In this document: piece by piece, positions 46,436 to 58,287 of the stretch
Numbering within the stretch: position 1 is the first letter of the stretch
Layout of the letters: each line of letters opens with the position of its first letter
From: Oncomelania hupensis
Lineage: Eukaryota; Mollusca; Gastropoda; Littorinimorpha; Pomatiopsidae
Assembly (NCBI GenBank): GCA_036898135.1
Contig: CM072513.1
Coordinates: 35,503,295-35,567,294, forward strand
Direction of reading: 5' to 3'
Length of the DNA: 64,000 nt
Notes under the pieces: model-generated
Database searches by the model: none
Seen by the model: the letters and a program-made list of their open reading frames with translations, nothing else
What the model was told of the DNA's origin: nothing
Position numbers and translations under genes: made by a program

Positions 46436-48805
46436 ATGGCTGACTTCTGGCAGAAAGGGATGCAACTGAATCTAAAAGGCAAACAGCTGACGGAGTACGT
46501 CAAGTCTCAGGAGAGAATACAAGAAAGAGAAGAACAACGTCAGCGTGAAGAAAGAGAAGATGAGCGACGGCGTGAAGAAAGAGAAATAGAGGAGCAGCGT
46601 CGCCGAGAAGAAAGAGAAGAGCGGCGTCAAGAAAGAGAGATGGAAGAGAGACGATTAGAAGCTGAGCGTCAATACCAGCTAGAGTTGGCGCGTATCCAGA
46701 ACAATCAGCATGCGCCACAAGCCACCAACGACCATACGGCTCCAAAATTGCCAGTTTTCGTCGACGGGAAGGACCAGATCGACACCTATCTGGCGAGATT
46801 CGAAAGGTTCGCCGAAAGCTCCAATTGGCAACCTCGAGACTGGGCGATTCGACTAAGTGCACTTCTGACAGGGCAAGCGCTCGAAGTTTACACCAGACTG
46901 TCGAACGATGACGCCAAAAACTATGACGTCTTGAAAGAGGCCCTACTGCAGTGCTACAACTTTACAGAGAAGGGCTACCGTAAACGCTTCCGTGAATGCA
47001 GGCCTAAGTCAGACGAGACGCCAAAGCAGTTTGTGGAGCGCCTGTCATCATATCTACACAAGTGGGTGGAATTATCAGGCAAAGGGAAGACTTACGAGAA
47101 TCTCCATGAGCTGATCGTGAGGGAACAATTACTCAACGCCTGCCCTAAGGACCTCGCGATCCACTTGGAAATACAAAAGCTGCAGACGCTTAAAGATGTG
47201 ACTGAGGCTGCTGAAAGATATCTCATCGCTCATGGGAAAACCCTGGGGCTACCCAGCGCGACGAAACATTTTCAGAAGACTGCAAACCATGGGAACCAGA
47301 TCCAAGGGAGCCAGACGAGCCAGAGACAGACGGACTCCACGCCTCCTCCCAGGGAAGGGCACTCAAGAGGCTGTTTTATCTGCAACGCTACAGACCACAG
47401 AGCTGCCAGCTGCCCTCAAAGCAGAAGTAGCGGACAGCGGAGCAGTACGGACAACGCAGCGGCGGGCAACCGGCAGAGGCGGTTCTCCAATCAACGGCAA
47501 ACCAGTAGATCTGACCATCAAGTGTGCGGCGGGAGCGTCATTCTTCCGAGTGAGACCAAGCGCACAGCTACCCCTGCGGACGTGCAAGAGTGCATGACTG
47601 ATGGCCAACTTCTCCTTGCCAACGGAAAATCCATCCCCGTCGTCGCCAGCGCAGCTGTGACCGTCCAGAACATGCCTGTTTCCAAGGGACGCGTCGGAAA
47701 TCATGAAGTGACTGTTCTAAGAGACTCTGGCTGCAGTGGGGTCATCGTCAGAGAAGACCTAATCGCTAAAGAACAGTTCACTGGCGATTCTAAATGGACA
47801 CTCATGGCCGACAGCAAATGTGTGAGAGCGCCAGTTGCGAAGATTCATGTCAACACCCCTTTCTACATAGGCGAAGTCGAAGCGGTTTGCCTGAAGAAGC
47901 CGCTGTATGATTTGATGATCGGGAATATCGACGGCGCGAGACGACCCGACGACCCCGATCCAGAGTGGAGTCCTGCCTCAACCCAACGCGTCGAAGTTGT
48001 GGAGGAGGATCCATTGCCGTTTCCCGATGGAGACCTTACAGAGCTGCTACGGGACAATGTGGTTACTCCGGCTCAGCCCTGCCGACCAGAGATCGTCAGT
48101 GCTGTTACTACCAGGGCCCAGGCCAAGAGAGACAAGATGTCTACGCCACTGAAGGTCGCCGACAACTCCAAAGCTGCCATCGTGGACAGAGATAAGCTGA
48201 TCCAGCTCCAGGAAGCTGATAGCACTTTAAACAAGTACAGGAACCGCCAAGACCACGTGACCAAGGGCAATGGCACGGTCTATTTTGAGGTGAAGGCCAA
48301 GATCCTGTACAGAATCTTCCAGCACCCGAGGGTCAACGGAGGTAAACCACTACGTCAAGTACTGGTACCATTACCCTTAAGGCGCCAGGTGATGGAAGTA
48401 GCGCATGACTCAATTATGGGAGGTCACCTAGGCATCAGGAAGACGTCAGACAGAATCCAGGCGGTGTTCTACTGGCCAGGGCTTCATGCGGACGTCAGCC
48501 GTTTCTGCCGATCATGTGACATTTGCCAGAAGACCATACCTCGAGGAAGGGTCCCGAAAGTGCCTATGATCGACCGACCTTTCAAGAGGGTGGCCTTAGA
48601 CTTAATCGGCGAAATAAGACCTCCGAGTGAAGAAGGTCATCGGTGGGTACTGACTTTAGTGGACTATGCGACTCGGTACCCAGAAGCAGTGCCGCTGAAG
48701 AAGATTGACACTGAAACTGTAGCAGAGGCTCTGGTGGACATGTTCAGTAGACTTGGAGTGCCTGAAGAAATTCTGACAGACCTCGGGGACACAGTTCGTC
48801 TCTGA
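46436..48805 (+). CDS. Gypsy gag-protease-integrase ORF (ends at a frameshift)
   Basis: The frame is open from 46121, but the first ATG is at 46436 (MADFWQKGMQLNLKG), giving 789 residues. A Glu/Arg-rich coiled coil (46510-46690) precedes the capsid-like region (about 46770-47240). The zinc knuckle CFICNATDHRAASC is at about 47372-47413. The protease has RDSGCSGVIV (47719-47748). A linker has TRAQAKRDK (48109). The integrase zinc-binding region has HDSIMGGH and CRSCDIC (48407-48535). The core has ALDLIGEI (first Asp, 48595) and LTD (second Asp, 48780). A run of four G at 48785-48788 shifts the frame and ends the ORF early. Confidence 0.88.
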   Translation: MADFWQKGMQLNLKGKQLTEYVKSQERIQEREEQRQREEREDERRREEREIEEQRRREEREERRQEREMEERRLEAERQYQLELARIQNNQHAPQATNDHTAPKLPVFVDGKDQIDTYLARFERFAESSNWQPRDWAIRLSALLTGQALEVYTRLSNDDAKNYDVLKEALLQCYNFTEKGYRKRFRECRPKSDETPKQFVERLSSYLHKWVELSGKGKTYENLHELIVREQLLNACPKDLAIHLEIQKLQTLKDVTEAAERYLIAHGKTLGLPSATKHFQKTANHGNQIQGSQTSQRQTDSTPPPREGHSRGCFICNATDHRAASCPQSRSSGQRSSTDNAAAGNRQRRFSNQRQTSRSDHQVCGGSVILPSETKRTATPADVQECMTDGQLLLANGKSIPVVASAAVTVQNMPVSKGRVGNHEVTVLRDSGCSGVIVREDLIAKEQFTGDSKWTLMADSKCVRAPVAKIHVNTPFYIGEVEAVCLKKPLYDLMIGNIDGARRPDDPDPEWSPASTQRVEVVEEDPLPFPDGDLTELLRDNVVTPAQPCRPEIVSAVTTRAQAKRDKMSTPLKVADNSKAAIVDRDKLIQLQEADSTLNKYRNRQDHVTKGNGTVYFEVKAKILYRIFQHPRVNGGKPLRQVLVPLPLRRQVMEVAHDSIMGGHLGIRKTSDRIQAVFYWPGLHADVSRFCRSCDICQKTIPRGRVPKVPMIDRPFKRVALDLIGEIRPPSEEGHRWVLTLVDYATRYPEAVPLKKIDTETVAEALVDMFSRLGVPEEILTDLGDTVRL

Positions 48806-49905
48806 CTGTATGAAGGAGGTCAACAGACTGCTGAGCATCCGGCATTTGACTACGACACCCTACCATCCGATGTGCAACGGGCTTGTCGAAAAGTTCAATG
48901 CTACGCTGAAGTCCACCCTGAAGAAACTGTGCAGCGAGCAGCCCAGACAATGGCATCGCTATATCAACGCCTTACTTTTCGCCTACAGAGAAGTACCGCA
49001 GGAGTCCACCGGCTTTTCTCCGTTCGAGCTGCTGTACGGAAGAACCATCCGAGGGCCGATGCACATCCTAAAAGAACTGTGGACGAAAGAAGTAGACCCC
49101 AGAGGTGAAGAACAGCTACCAGTACGTGTTTGAGCTACGGGAGAAGCTGGAGCAGACTCTCGAGATAGCCAGAGAAAACCTGAAGAAGTCCCAAGACTGT
49201 GGAAAGCACTACTATGATCGTAGGGCTGTGAACAGGAAGTTCAAACCTGGCAACAAAGTGCTGGTGCTGCTACCTACTGATCATAATAAGTTGCTGATGC
49301 AGTGGAAAGGCCCGTACGAAGTGGAGACCGTGGTGGGGATCAACGACTACAAGGTGAAGGTCGGCCAGCATTCCAAGATATACCACGCCAACCTCCTTAA
49401 GCTGTACGTGGAAAGGCCATCAGAGACTGTGCACGCAGCCACAGCAGCTGTGACCGACGACAGCTTTGACAGCGAAGAACTGTTGGAACTGGGAGACTTC
49501 CACAGCAAAGAAGGCATCGATGATGTTAAGCTAGGACCGAGCTTGACGGAAGGTCAAAAGATGGAGCTCAAGGGCCTTATGGGCGAGTTTCCCCACAACT
49601 TCAGCGATGTCCCTGGCTCTACGACTTTGGTCGAACATGAAGTCCACACCCAGACCTGGAAGGAGCATCTGCAGACCATGAGGGAGCTGTTCCACCGTCC
49701 CGCAGAAGCCAACCTGACCGTAAGACCCAGCGAATGCATCCTGGGAGCTGACAACGTCGACTGCGTCGGACATCCGATGGAAGTAGGAGACAACGGAGGA
49801 CGCACTGATTCCAGGGAAGCCCACGTGATCATCGTCTTTGACCCTGGGCCGATGACGACCGCAACTGACGAGGGCGTCGTTTCCTTGCGAAGGAAAGAAC
49901 ATTGA
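48806..49905 (+). pseudogene. Gypsy integrase C-terminus and truncated RT
   Basis: The frame 48810-49133 carries the third integrase acid in NGLVEKFN and the block FAYREVPQESTGFSPFELLY. A second frameshift near 49100 moves to the frame 49105-49905, with FKPGNKVLVLLPTDHNKLL and a WKGPYEVE block. Then come the start of RT (near 49540) and, after a deletion, a late RT block and an unrelated-looking end at 49905. The YxDD catalytic site and RNase H are absent. Confidence 0.85.
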
Positions 49906-50161
49906 CTGTGTGGAGAACATTGGCAATATCTAAATAGACTTGCAGATGAGAAACATTGACCTTGTGTGAATGAACTGTGAACATTGACAGTATCCAGAAA
50001 GACTTGCGGATGAAAAACGTGGACTCTGTGTATATAAACTGAGAACTTTGACAGTAAATGAGACAGTCTGAAGTAAGTTTTAATTCTGAATTTTGTTTTG
50101 TGCATTACGTTTCAACGTTGTTGAAAGAAATTAGGTAAATTTCTTCTTGAGTGGGGGGTTA
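49906..50161 (+). other. Gypsy 3' internal region with polypurine tract
   Basis: Short imperfect repeats (ACTTGCAGATGA / ACTTGCGGATGA, about 49936 and 50001) precede GAGTGGGGGGTTA at 50149-50161. This is the expected polypurine tract directly before the 3' LTR. Confidence 0.6.
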
Positions 50162-50796
50162 TGTTACGTTGAAACGCGAATGATAATATGGCTGAAGCGC
50201 GTACGATAGATCTAATCGTTTCGATTTGCAAAGTATTCAATAATGGTGTTTATTTACCTTTGATTTGAGTTTGCATTGTTGTTAGGAGAGGCTTTGTATA
50301 ACGTTGATAATTTGCGTTAGTCGATATTATTTGAGAATCTTCTGGATATGCGTGTTTACTCTTGATAGAAATTTCCTGATACATGTAGAAGCAAGAGGTC
50401 GTTCTGGAAGATATAAAAATATGTATTGACGTAAGTCAGTGATGACGATCTTTTATTCGATTGGTGGCAGTACGTCATTTTCTACCATGTACGAAATCTT
50501 TCCGGAAAAGAGAGAGGTTATTTAATCGTGTGCCGAGATTGTTGTAGAGAGTAAAAGTTGTTGATAGTGATTTGGAAAGTTGCTGTGAAAGTTGTTGAGT
50601 TGAATTGAGAATTGTATGCAGTTGTTGGTGTGTGCTGAATAAAAGTGGAAACTTTATACGTCGACTTTGTGACTTGTATGCTGTTTGGACGGGCTGTGTG
50701 AATAAACGAATCTGAGTTACACAACTATCAGGAATTCAAGCATCGGGGCTGAATCAGATACTGATAGAAAACACCAACATCAAACTGAGTGTAACA
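50162..50796 (+). repeat. Gypsy 3' LTR
   Basis: 635 bp, same ends and motifs as the 5' LTR. Visible differences are in an A-rich run (near 50548) and one extra A (near 50619). Confidence 0.95.
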
Positions 50797-50801
50797 GTTG
50801 C

Positions 50802-50889
50802 ATTCTCTCTTCCAGCAACAATTCTCTTCCCACTTGTGGCGTTTAGTTGTTTTTTTTAATTTTCATTATTATGATTATTATTATTATGG

Positions 50890-50945
<56 letters not shown>

Positions 50946-53900
50946 GTTGTTGTTGTTGTTATTGTTGTTATTGATTGACTTAATTTATTGTAAAGGGATC
51001 TCTACTCTTGTGGAGAGTTTTTTAGTATATGTTAGACGTCTCACTTTGCACACATTATATTCAAAAGCTGAAAGCACTTTTTATCCACAAAGCACGTCTT
51101 GAGTTTTGAATTTAAAATACTCTTTATTTTATTACTATATTAATAGATGTTTATTTACAAGTCTTATTCAGTCAAATACTCTGTATTATATAATATATAG
51201 AGAGAGGTTATTTTATATTCATTCGATGATGATGATTTTTTAAATTGTTTACTGTAGTAGTTGTACTAAATTTTAATTGTTCACTGTCTTAGAAAGCAGT
51301 GAGATTTGTTTACTCACATTTTGCTTGGTCAAATTGCAGAGATTATATGTCATGTATATAGCTCTGTGAAATGAATGCGTCATGTGTCTCTTAAATGAAT
51401 GTGTCATGCTTCTCTTAAATGTCTCTAAATTAATGCATCACATGTCTCTTAAATGAATGCGTCACTTATCTCTGAATTAATTGCGTCATTTACTGACATT
51501 TTTGTGTAAATAATTTGGCTTTTTTTTTTTTTAGAACTGTCTCATGAAGGAATCAGGCATTGCAGATGTATTATCATTGTTGTTGATTTGTCATGCTACT
51601 GCTTCAGAAGCTGTCAAAAATCAGGGAATGTAATTATTTATATATGAATGTGCAAGTTTTCTTTGAACTATTTCTGTTAAATATATTACCCACTCACCCC
51701 CCTATCCCTCACCCACTCCATCCCCAACAATAAATAAATATGATGTTGAAGTTCATATTTGAACTGCTTGAGTTCATTTTCCAGTTTCTTTGGAATTTGA
51801 AATTAATGTAAACTAGAGAGAAAAATTATACATAGACTTACCTGTGTCAAATGTCTCAAGCTGTTTTTGATATTGGAGTTGAACTTGAAGATTTAGTTTT
51901 CCAATAATTTTGAGATTTTTTTGTGTTGAGTAAATTGGGGTCTTTGGTCTCGAATGTCCTTTTAGAACTGAAGAAGGCAGTAAAACACCAGAATAAACTA
52001 TATTGTGTATTTTTACCTTAAAATGTTTTAATTTAATTTTTATTTGTATGTTATTTTATTTTGTTGGTTGATCCGAGTGCGTTAGATGATTGTGTGCGTT
52101 GATTAAATTAGTGTTTCAAGGATACATTTTGTTTGATTATGATCTGCGAAGTAACTTTTTATTTCTTCTCATTCTGCAATTATTTTCTATCTGTGTTATT
52201 TTTATGGAATATAAATTATATAATAGGTTAAAAAAAAACCAACATGATTTAAATGTAAATTGGTTGTTACTTGAATCTTTTTCTATTTATTGTTTTAATT
52301 ATTTTATAGTGATGATATACACATTAATTGATAATAACGATGATGACTGAGATTGACTTATGGTGTCAGATGACGATGATGATGGCACTGAGCAAAATGG
52401 TGATGGTTATAATGGTTGGTGGCAATAATGATGATGGATGAAGATGAGGAATATGAGAATTATGAATATGGTGATCTTTGTTGAAGTTTATGAATTGCAC
52501 TGGCTGCACGCGCTTATTTCTTTCAAAATGTCATTTTGATTTTTGACTATTTCCAGGTGATGTACATTTATTGAAAATGATGTCTCCGATATACAAGCAA
52601 CAGTGGATCTGTTTAAAAAATAGAAGTGTTTTTATGTACAGGAAGTGCTATTGTGCTGGCATTTTTTAAAGAAAATAAAATACAAAATACAATTTATATT
52701 TATGCTACTCACAGTTGTTTTAATTCTTGTAATGAAGTTGCTGAATAAATGATTTTTAAAACAATGAAGAAAAAAGTATTCACTCTGTGGATTGTTAGTG
52801 AATGAGTATAGGAAAGGTTTTTAGTAAACACTTTTTAAAATAGCGAACATTTCTTAATTCCTGCCTCCATTTATTTTATTTTTCACTCTTTATTCAATAT
52901 TGTTTTCTTAAGCACAATGTTTTTTTTGTCACCATGAAAATATTTTTTTATTTTGAACTAACACACTATACATATACACATACATAGGGAGACAAAGACA
53001 AAAAACAAACATAAAAAACGCAAGGGAAATAATACACGCTACAACTTTTGCACATATTGAACTGTACCGCGACCGCAGTTATCTCCCTTTTTCTTTTCGT
53101 CCGCTCTTATAATTTCCCATTTTATGAAAAAATTTTGACTGGCGGCGATTAAAGTAATGACGTGGACGATATCGCTGATCAACAAGGCAAACAAGCGGAA
53201 GTCGATTCATGACACTTTATTAGGTTTTATTAAAATCACATTGTGCTCAGTTCTTAAGACTTATTTCAATATTTTTAAATTTATGGCATTAATTTATTTA
53301 AAAAAACATTAAATGGAGAGAAAATATAAACCAACAACGATGATACAAACACGTATTATGGAAACCACCACACACAGTTATTGTAAAACAAATAATGATA
53401 GAACTAAATGATGTCACGTTAACCAAGTGCAGCATGCACAAAGAGCACCAACTTAAGAGCTAGAGCTAAAACGTGAAAAGGGAATCAAAGAATATAATCA
53501 TGGTATAAAGTAAACTGCTTTTGTACATAACAAAAAATACCAAGCTGACTTGGCAAAATCATAATTTCAAGTTTGGAAATGATTAACAAGGGTATTCTAA
53601 CAAATGTGGAAAAAATAAATACTAGACACACATTTTTAAAAAATACAAAAAAAATTTTTTTTAGGACTTATTAAAAAAAGCAATGGATAAAAATATTCTC
53701 TTCCTTTCCTTCCCACCCAGCGTTCCATCATATTAAGTTACAGTTACATCACACAAATAATAGAAATTAATGCAGAAACAAGCAGTTTTTAAGATGAGAA
53801 AACATGTTTAACGTGATACTAATTAATAATCACTGACTTTGTCATTCTAAATAATTGCATGCATAATAGCAATTAAATAACATATATAATGTACAAATAT

Positions 53901-53970
53901 GAAACGTTCATCAGCACACATTTTAGTCCCAAAGTCCTTATTGGATTTGTTAATAATTATTTAAATTTCT
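50802..53970. other. Gene-free, AT-rich stretch; possible distal DISP 3' UTR
   Basis: No coding region recognised. It contains a TTA/TTG tract (50878-50971), a ~26-bp minisatellite (51368-51490) and several AATAAA hexamers (for example near 51727 and 52674). If the Gypsy element inserted into the DISP 3' UTR, these could be original poly(A) signals; that is inference. Confidence 0.35.
51368..51490. repeat. Minisatellite, ~26-bp unit
   Basis: About five imperfect units of AAATGAATGCGTCATGTCTC type. Confidence 0.8.
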
Positions 53971-53972
53971 TT

Positions 53973-53973
<1 letters not shown>

Positions 53974-54004
<31 letters not shown>

Positions 54005-54078
54005 TATTATTATTATTGTTATTATTATTATTATTATTATTATAGTAATAATAATAATAATTATTATTATTATTTATT

Positions 54079-54113
<35 letters not shown>

Positions 54114-54163
54114 TATTATTATTATTATATTATTATTATTATTATTATTACTATTATTATTAA

Positions 54164-54215
<52 letters not shown>

Positions 54216-54278
54216 TATATTGTTGTTATTGTTGTTATTATTTTTTTTTAAATATTATTATTATTATTATTATTACAA
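53974..54278. repeat. Alternating (TAA)n / (TTA)n tract
   Basis: At least four TAA-to-TTA switches make the tract strongly self-complementary. The Ile/Asn frame 53889-54251 is an artefact. Confidence 0.95.
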
Positions 54279-55324
54279 CTCCTGTTTGTAACACAACATA
54301 GAAAAAATAATATGCAATAAACATTTACAACAAATAACATTATCAAATTCACAATCACATGACATGAAAAATATATATGATATATATTTTTAAAATATCT
54401 AAAATATTAAAAATAATAACATATACAACTATTTTAAGCGGTGAATTAATATTATTATTGTTACTACATAGTAATATTATTACTTGTTATGCTCATAATC
54501 TCAGTTTAGTGAAGGAAAATAAGATTCTTATTATTGTTGCTGTTGTTGTTGTTGCAGTAAACGAGTATATTCCTAGAGATCTAATTAGACGAAGAGCAGA
54601 CGCGTTTTAGCATTGAAAGCATTTTACAACTTCATTATAAAAAGAACATTGCTATTATTTATTTATTACAATTTAGAGCCTATTCATTACATATTAGAAT
54701 AAAAATTTTAAGTCTTTATTAACATTTGAAAAAGTCATGTGGTATGCATAATTATGTCACAACCAACCAACAACAATCAAAGAATTATCCACTGAACCTC
54801 AAAGCCTTAAGGCTATGTGTATACATACATACATAGTCTGCTTCAATCTTATACTCGTAAAACACGACAGAAAAACTGCTACAGCAGCTGGTTATAACAA
54901 GGGAGTTAACATAAACTTTGAAAACATTCCTACAGTAGAAAGTTATTTCCCTTTAATCTCGAATCTCGGTCGCTCGTTGGCTTTTGTCTTTTAACCTAAA
55001 CATTTTCAAAATTTACCAATTGGATACAAATTCAGCAAAATTCGATTTATTCTAGAGCAACGTTCGATTTAACATAAACTGTAATAAAATATAGCTGCAA
55101 GTCTACCATTTCACGAACAGCAGAAACTGAAAGACGACGAAAGCAATGCTTTTCGAATCATTTATTTATTTGGCTGGACAATTAAACAGAAAAGATTAAA
55201 TGTAATGTTTATATGTTTTAAATAATTATTTTGATTAGTTTGTGAGTTAATAAATTAAATTGGTATATAATTATATACATTAGGCTTTTATTGTAGGCCT
55301 AGATGATTAAACACATGACTGTGG
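54279..55324. other. Gene-free stretch
   Basis: AT-rich, no gene recognised. Confidence 0.4.
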
Positions 55325-55600
55325 CAGGAGCGGACGACAGGAGGGTGTATTGTGTGCATATGCACACCCCACCCATCCCTAACTACCAAAAATAAATATA
55401 AAAATAAATAACATAACATAAAAAGAATTAAAATACATTTTATAAATAAATAAATAAATAAAGCAAAAGTACAATAACAGCTTTTGACAATTCTTTGATG
55501 GCCGATGCCTGTCAAAGCTCAATAGTTTGACCATCCCGAAAACCGGAAATTAACTTATAAAAAGTGCACCCACTCCTGCTCTGACAGTGGTCCGCCCCTG
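55325..55600. mobile_element. Possible hAT-type MITE
   Basis: The left end CAGGAGCGGACGACAGGAG and the reverse complement of the right end, CAGGGGCGGACCACTGTCAG, resemble each other and the CAGGGGCGG-type ends of hAT elements. 276 bp, no transposase. I could not find the expected 8-bp flanking duplication, so the call is tentative. Confidence 0.4.
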
Positions 55601-56059
55601 TGTAGAGAATAATTATAGAGAATAATTATCGATTATTAACAACATTATGTAAACGACACTTACTGACCCCGAGTCAACCATGTTGTGTGACACCAGACAA
55701 GATAACACACATTTATCACAGTGTTTGTAAATTGGTCAAAAATATTTTTTGTAATGCGTGGGCTTGAGAAACGTACTTTTATTACCCATGCGAGTAAAAT
55801 TCAGGTCATCTGCTTTCTCAGCAAAAGCATGGCAGCCGCTGTGCAGCCTTACTTAAAACGCTAGGGAAGAGGGTCCAGCCTTTCTAAGTTTCTCTCACAT
55901 TTAATCACAATCAACATACAGTGAAACAACCATATAAGTCTAGATAATAAAAGTAGTATTGGTAAAATGGTTAGTAGCTCTAGAGTTAGTTTAATAGTTA
56001 GGGCGACTTTGTATCAAACACACGTTATTTAGAAACTGAGCTCGACGCTATAACCAAAA

Positions 56060-56265
56060 TCCTATCCTATCCCGTAACTCGGAGGTCGTAGGGGCACCAC
56101 AGATGACGTTTAATCAGCGTACTCCGTCTTTTCCTGTCCTCAGCAACCCTGATGGTTTCGCTCAGTGTCAAACCAGTCCATTCTCGAATGTTGTCCTCCA
56201 ACCTCTTTTTCGGTCTCCCTCTTCTTCTACCTCCTTGTACTGTGCCTTGCGGGATGGTCTTGTTA
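56060..56265 (-). mobile_element. RTE-like LINE 3' fragment
   Basis: TCCTATCCTATCCCGTAACT at the left end, then the reverse complement of the RTE C-terminal region (AACCTCTTTTTCGGTCTCCC matches the RPKKRW-coding part). 5'-truncated near 56265. Confidence 0.8.
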
Positions 56266-56510
56266 AAGCTGCTTCCATAACTTAAGTTCTCTGTGGTCTG
56301 ATAAAGCAGCCAGCTGCATTAAATGACACCAGCATAATTTGTTGCTACACACGCGAGGAGAGATTCGGGTTGCCTTTTGAAAGATAGCCCGGCAGCTGCA
56401 GAGGAGCACCATGCAGGACAAAGGGAGGAAAGACCCTCCAACCCATCCTATACTGAAACATACAACTCAACCCATCCACTATATATACCGTAAAACCTCC
56501 ACCACACTGA

Positions 56511-56720
56511 GGGGCCGGGTAGCTCAGTTGGTAAGAGCGTCTTGCTAGTAACCGAAAGGTCGCTGGTTCGAATCCCGGATTGGTCAACGTGTGATCATAT
56601 TATTTTCCCCTTTACCAACAACTGGCCCGCTGGTGTCAGTATAAATCGGTCCAGTAGTCACCTATATGCGAAAGTGTCGTGTGACTATAATCTACAAACA
56701 ACAACAACCACACTGATAGA
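56511..56720 (+). mobile_element. tRNA-derived SINE
   Basis: GGGTAGCTCAGTTGGTAAGA (A box, 56517-56536) and GGTTCGAATCCCGG (B box, 56565-56578) match a tRNA promoter. The loop CTAGTAA would give a Thr-type AGT anticodon. The anticodon stem does not pair, and a non-tRNA body of about 120 bp follows, ending in CAACAACAACCACA. Confidence 0.65.
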
Positions 56721-58287
56721 GAGAGACCTTCTAGCAGTAGGATTGTCAATGTATATAACGTAGCCAATATAATGCCTTAGCCATCGGGAATCGAACCCAT
56801 AAACCCTGGAACTCGAGTTCGTCGCTCCAAACACTTGAAACGTACCGCCCGATCCGGCATGATGTTGACAAACAGGGCATGAATGATTAAAAATACAAAA
56901 TATGAGGTTGTGTAATGTCAACACCGCAACATGGAAAATGGTAACAATTAACAATATAATAGGATCTCGAAACAATATTGATTCATACAAGACCTTATCA
57001 AAATGCAGAAACATAGTGATACACTGTATTAAGTACCACGCACGTCTCTTCAAAAAATACAACACAACCTAACCGTCGCAAGCAGTACATGAAAAGTTCA
57101 AAGTATAGCAACCAAAAACACTGGGTAAATTTTAACCCTGTTAATTCAAATGGCCAACAAAAACAAGTTTAATTAAATACACGATGTGCGATGCTCACAA
57201 AATACTATCCTCTGGTCAAATATAGCTAACCCCAAAAGCAGTCTAAAGTTTGAAAAGCATAATGTGTATCATGCTTTCAAAACAGTTCTTGATCGCCCGG
57301 TCTGCAATATAAATTCTCTAGCCATCAAAGAACGACTGAAGGCGCTAGCGAAGAAGTAAAAACCGTAGGACTGTGTGACCTTCGGTGTTCCGCCTGCCAC
57401 GTAGCTCCAGCTGTACGAAATTCGGTTCATATTGTTCAGCTTAAATCACATACGTGATATTCAAGAGTTGTTCAACGTAGTTTCAATTAATAGTTCTTCT
57501 TCCTCTTTCTTCTTCTTCCTTGTCCTCTTCCTCCTTAATTTATTTTGCTGCTTCTTACGACGGCAGACAATCATCTCCGTGACCTATCAAATAGTACCCA
57601 AAGGCATGATGACAAATCAGTAACGCTGTTTTCATCTACACAATGGTCGTGTCACTCTGTGCTTTTCAAACTGTAAACAGTTGTATGGGAGAGTGTTTTA
57701 GTCTCTTGTTTTCAGTTACGATTTCTGGCCGGCATAATGATGTCCCAAGCGACTCAGATCTTTTTCACAAGTAGATTGTTTGACACACTTTTGTAAATTA
57801 CCTAGCTTTCCATCTGTGTAGCAATGCAGGCTCGTTACCGAAGCTGTTGATCGTGTTAATATGAAGCCATACACTTGTGTCAAAGTGAAGTGCCAGTCAA
57901 GAGATTTCTGACATATCTCTGTACATTCACTCGCTTCTATCTATGTAGTCATAGAGGCACGTTAAAGAAAATGTTCACGTTATCAGAGTAAAATGACAGT
58001 CAAGATGCATGTCCAGCGGTTGCGAATGCGAACCTCGTTTCACCCACAATGGATGGTACAAAAATTCACATGTTTAACAACTGTTCATCGCACACATTTC
58101 TCGCTAGAGGATACAAAAAACCATGTTTCACCCAAGATGGGTGGTTTGTAAAAATTCCCATGTCTCACAACTGTTCATATCATCCTGTCTGTACAACGTG
58201 AAACTTTTCACCCAGTTGTCCTACTGGTACAACATTCATATTAAAGGATCCCTATAACTGCCAATATGTCATAGCAGGCTACTTGAT
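56721..58287. other. Gene-free stretch and GPCR 3' UTR
   Basis: No other gene recognised. The part next to 58287 should be the 3' UTR of the minus-strand GPCR. A minus-strand AATAAA lies at about 57539-57544. Two related phrases (TTTCACCCA..ATGG..AAAAATTC) near 58038 and 58123 form a diverged ~85-bp tandem repeat. Confidence 0.4.

Larger units (their letters stand above)
45303..50796 (+). mobile_element. Ty3/Gypsy LTR retrotransposon, young, internally deleted, IN before RT
   Basis: 5' LTR 45303-45938 and 3' LTR 50162-50796 differ by only about three small changes. The host flanks GTTGC (45298-45302 and 50797-50801) are identical. Internal order on the plus strand: gag, CCHC zinc knuckle, aspartic protease (DSG), integrase zinc-binding and core domains, then a stub of RT. 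RT following integrase is unlike standard Gypsy but matches the Gmr1-like group. The RT stub (LTEGQKMELKGLMGEFPHNF near 49540) jumps directly to a late RT block (EANLTVRPSECILGADNVDC near 49710), so most of RT and RNase H is deleted. Two frameshifts break integrase (about 48785 and 49100). The copy cannot move on its own. Confidence 0.92.

Noticed and set aside
53889..54251. 120-residue Ile/Asn frame
   Set aside because: Entirely a TAA/TTA array.
56511..56590. A tRNA-Thr gene
   Set aside because: The A and B boxes are good but the anticodon stem does not pair and a SINE-like body follows.
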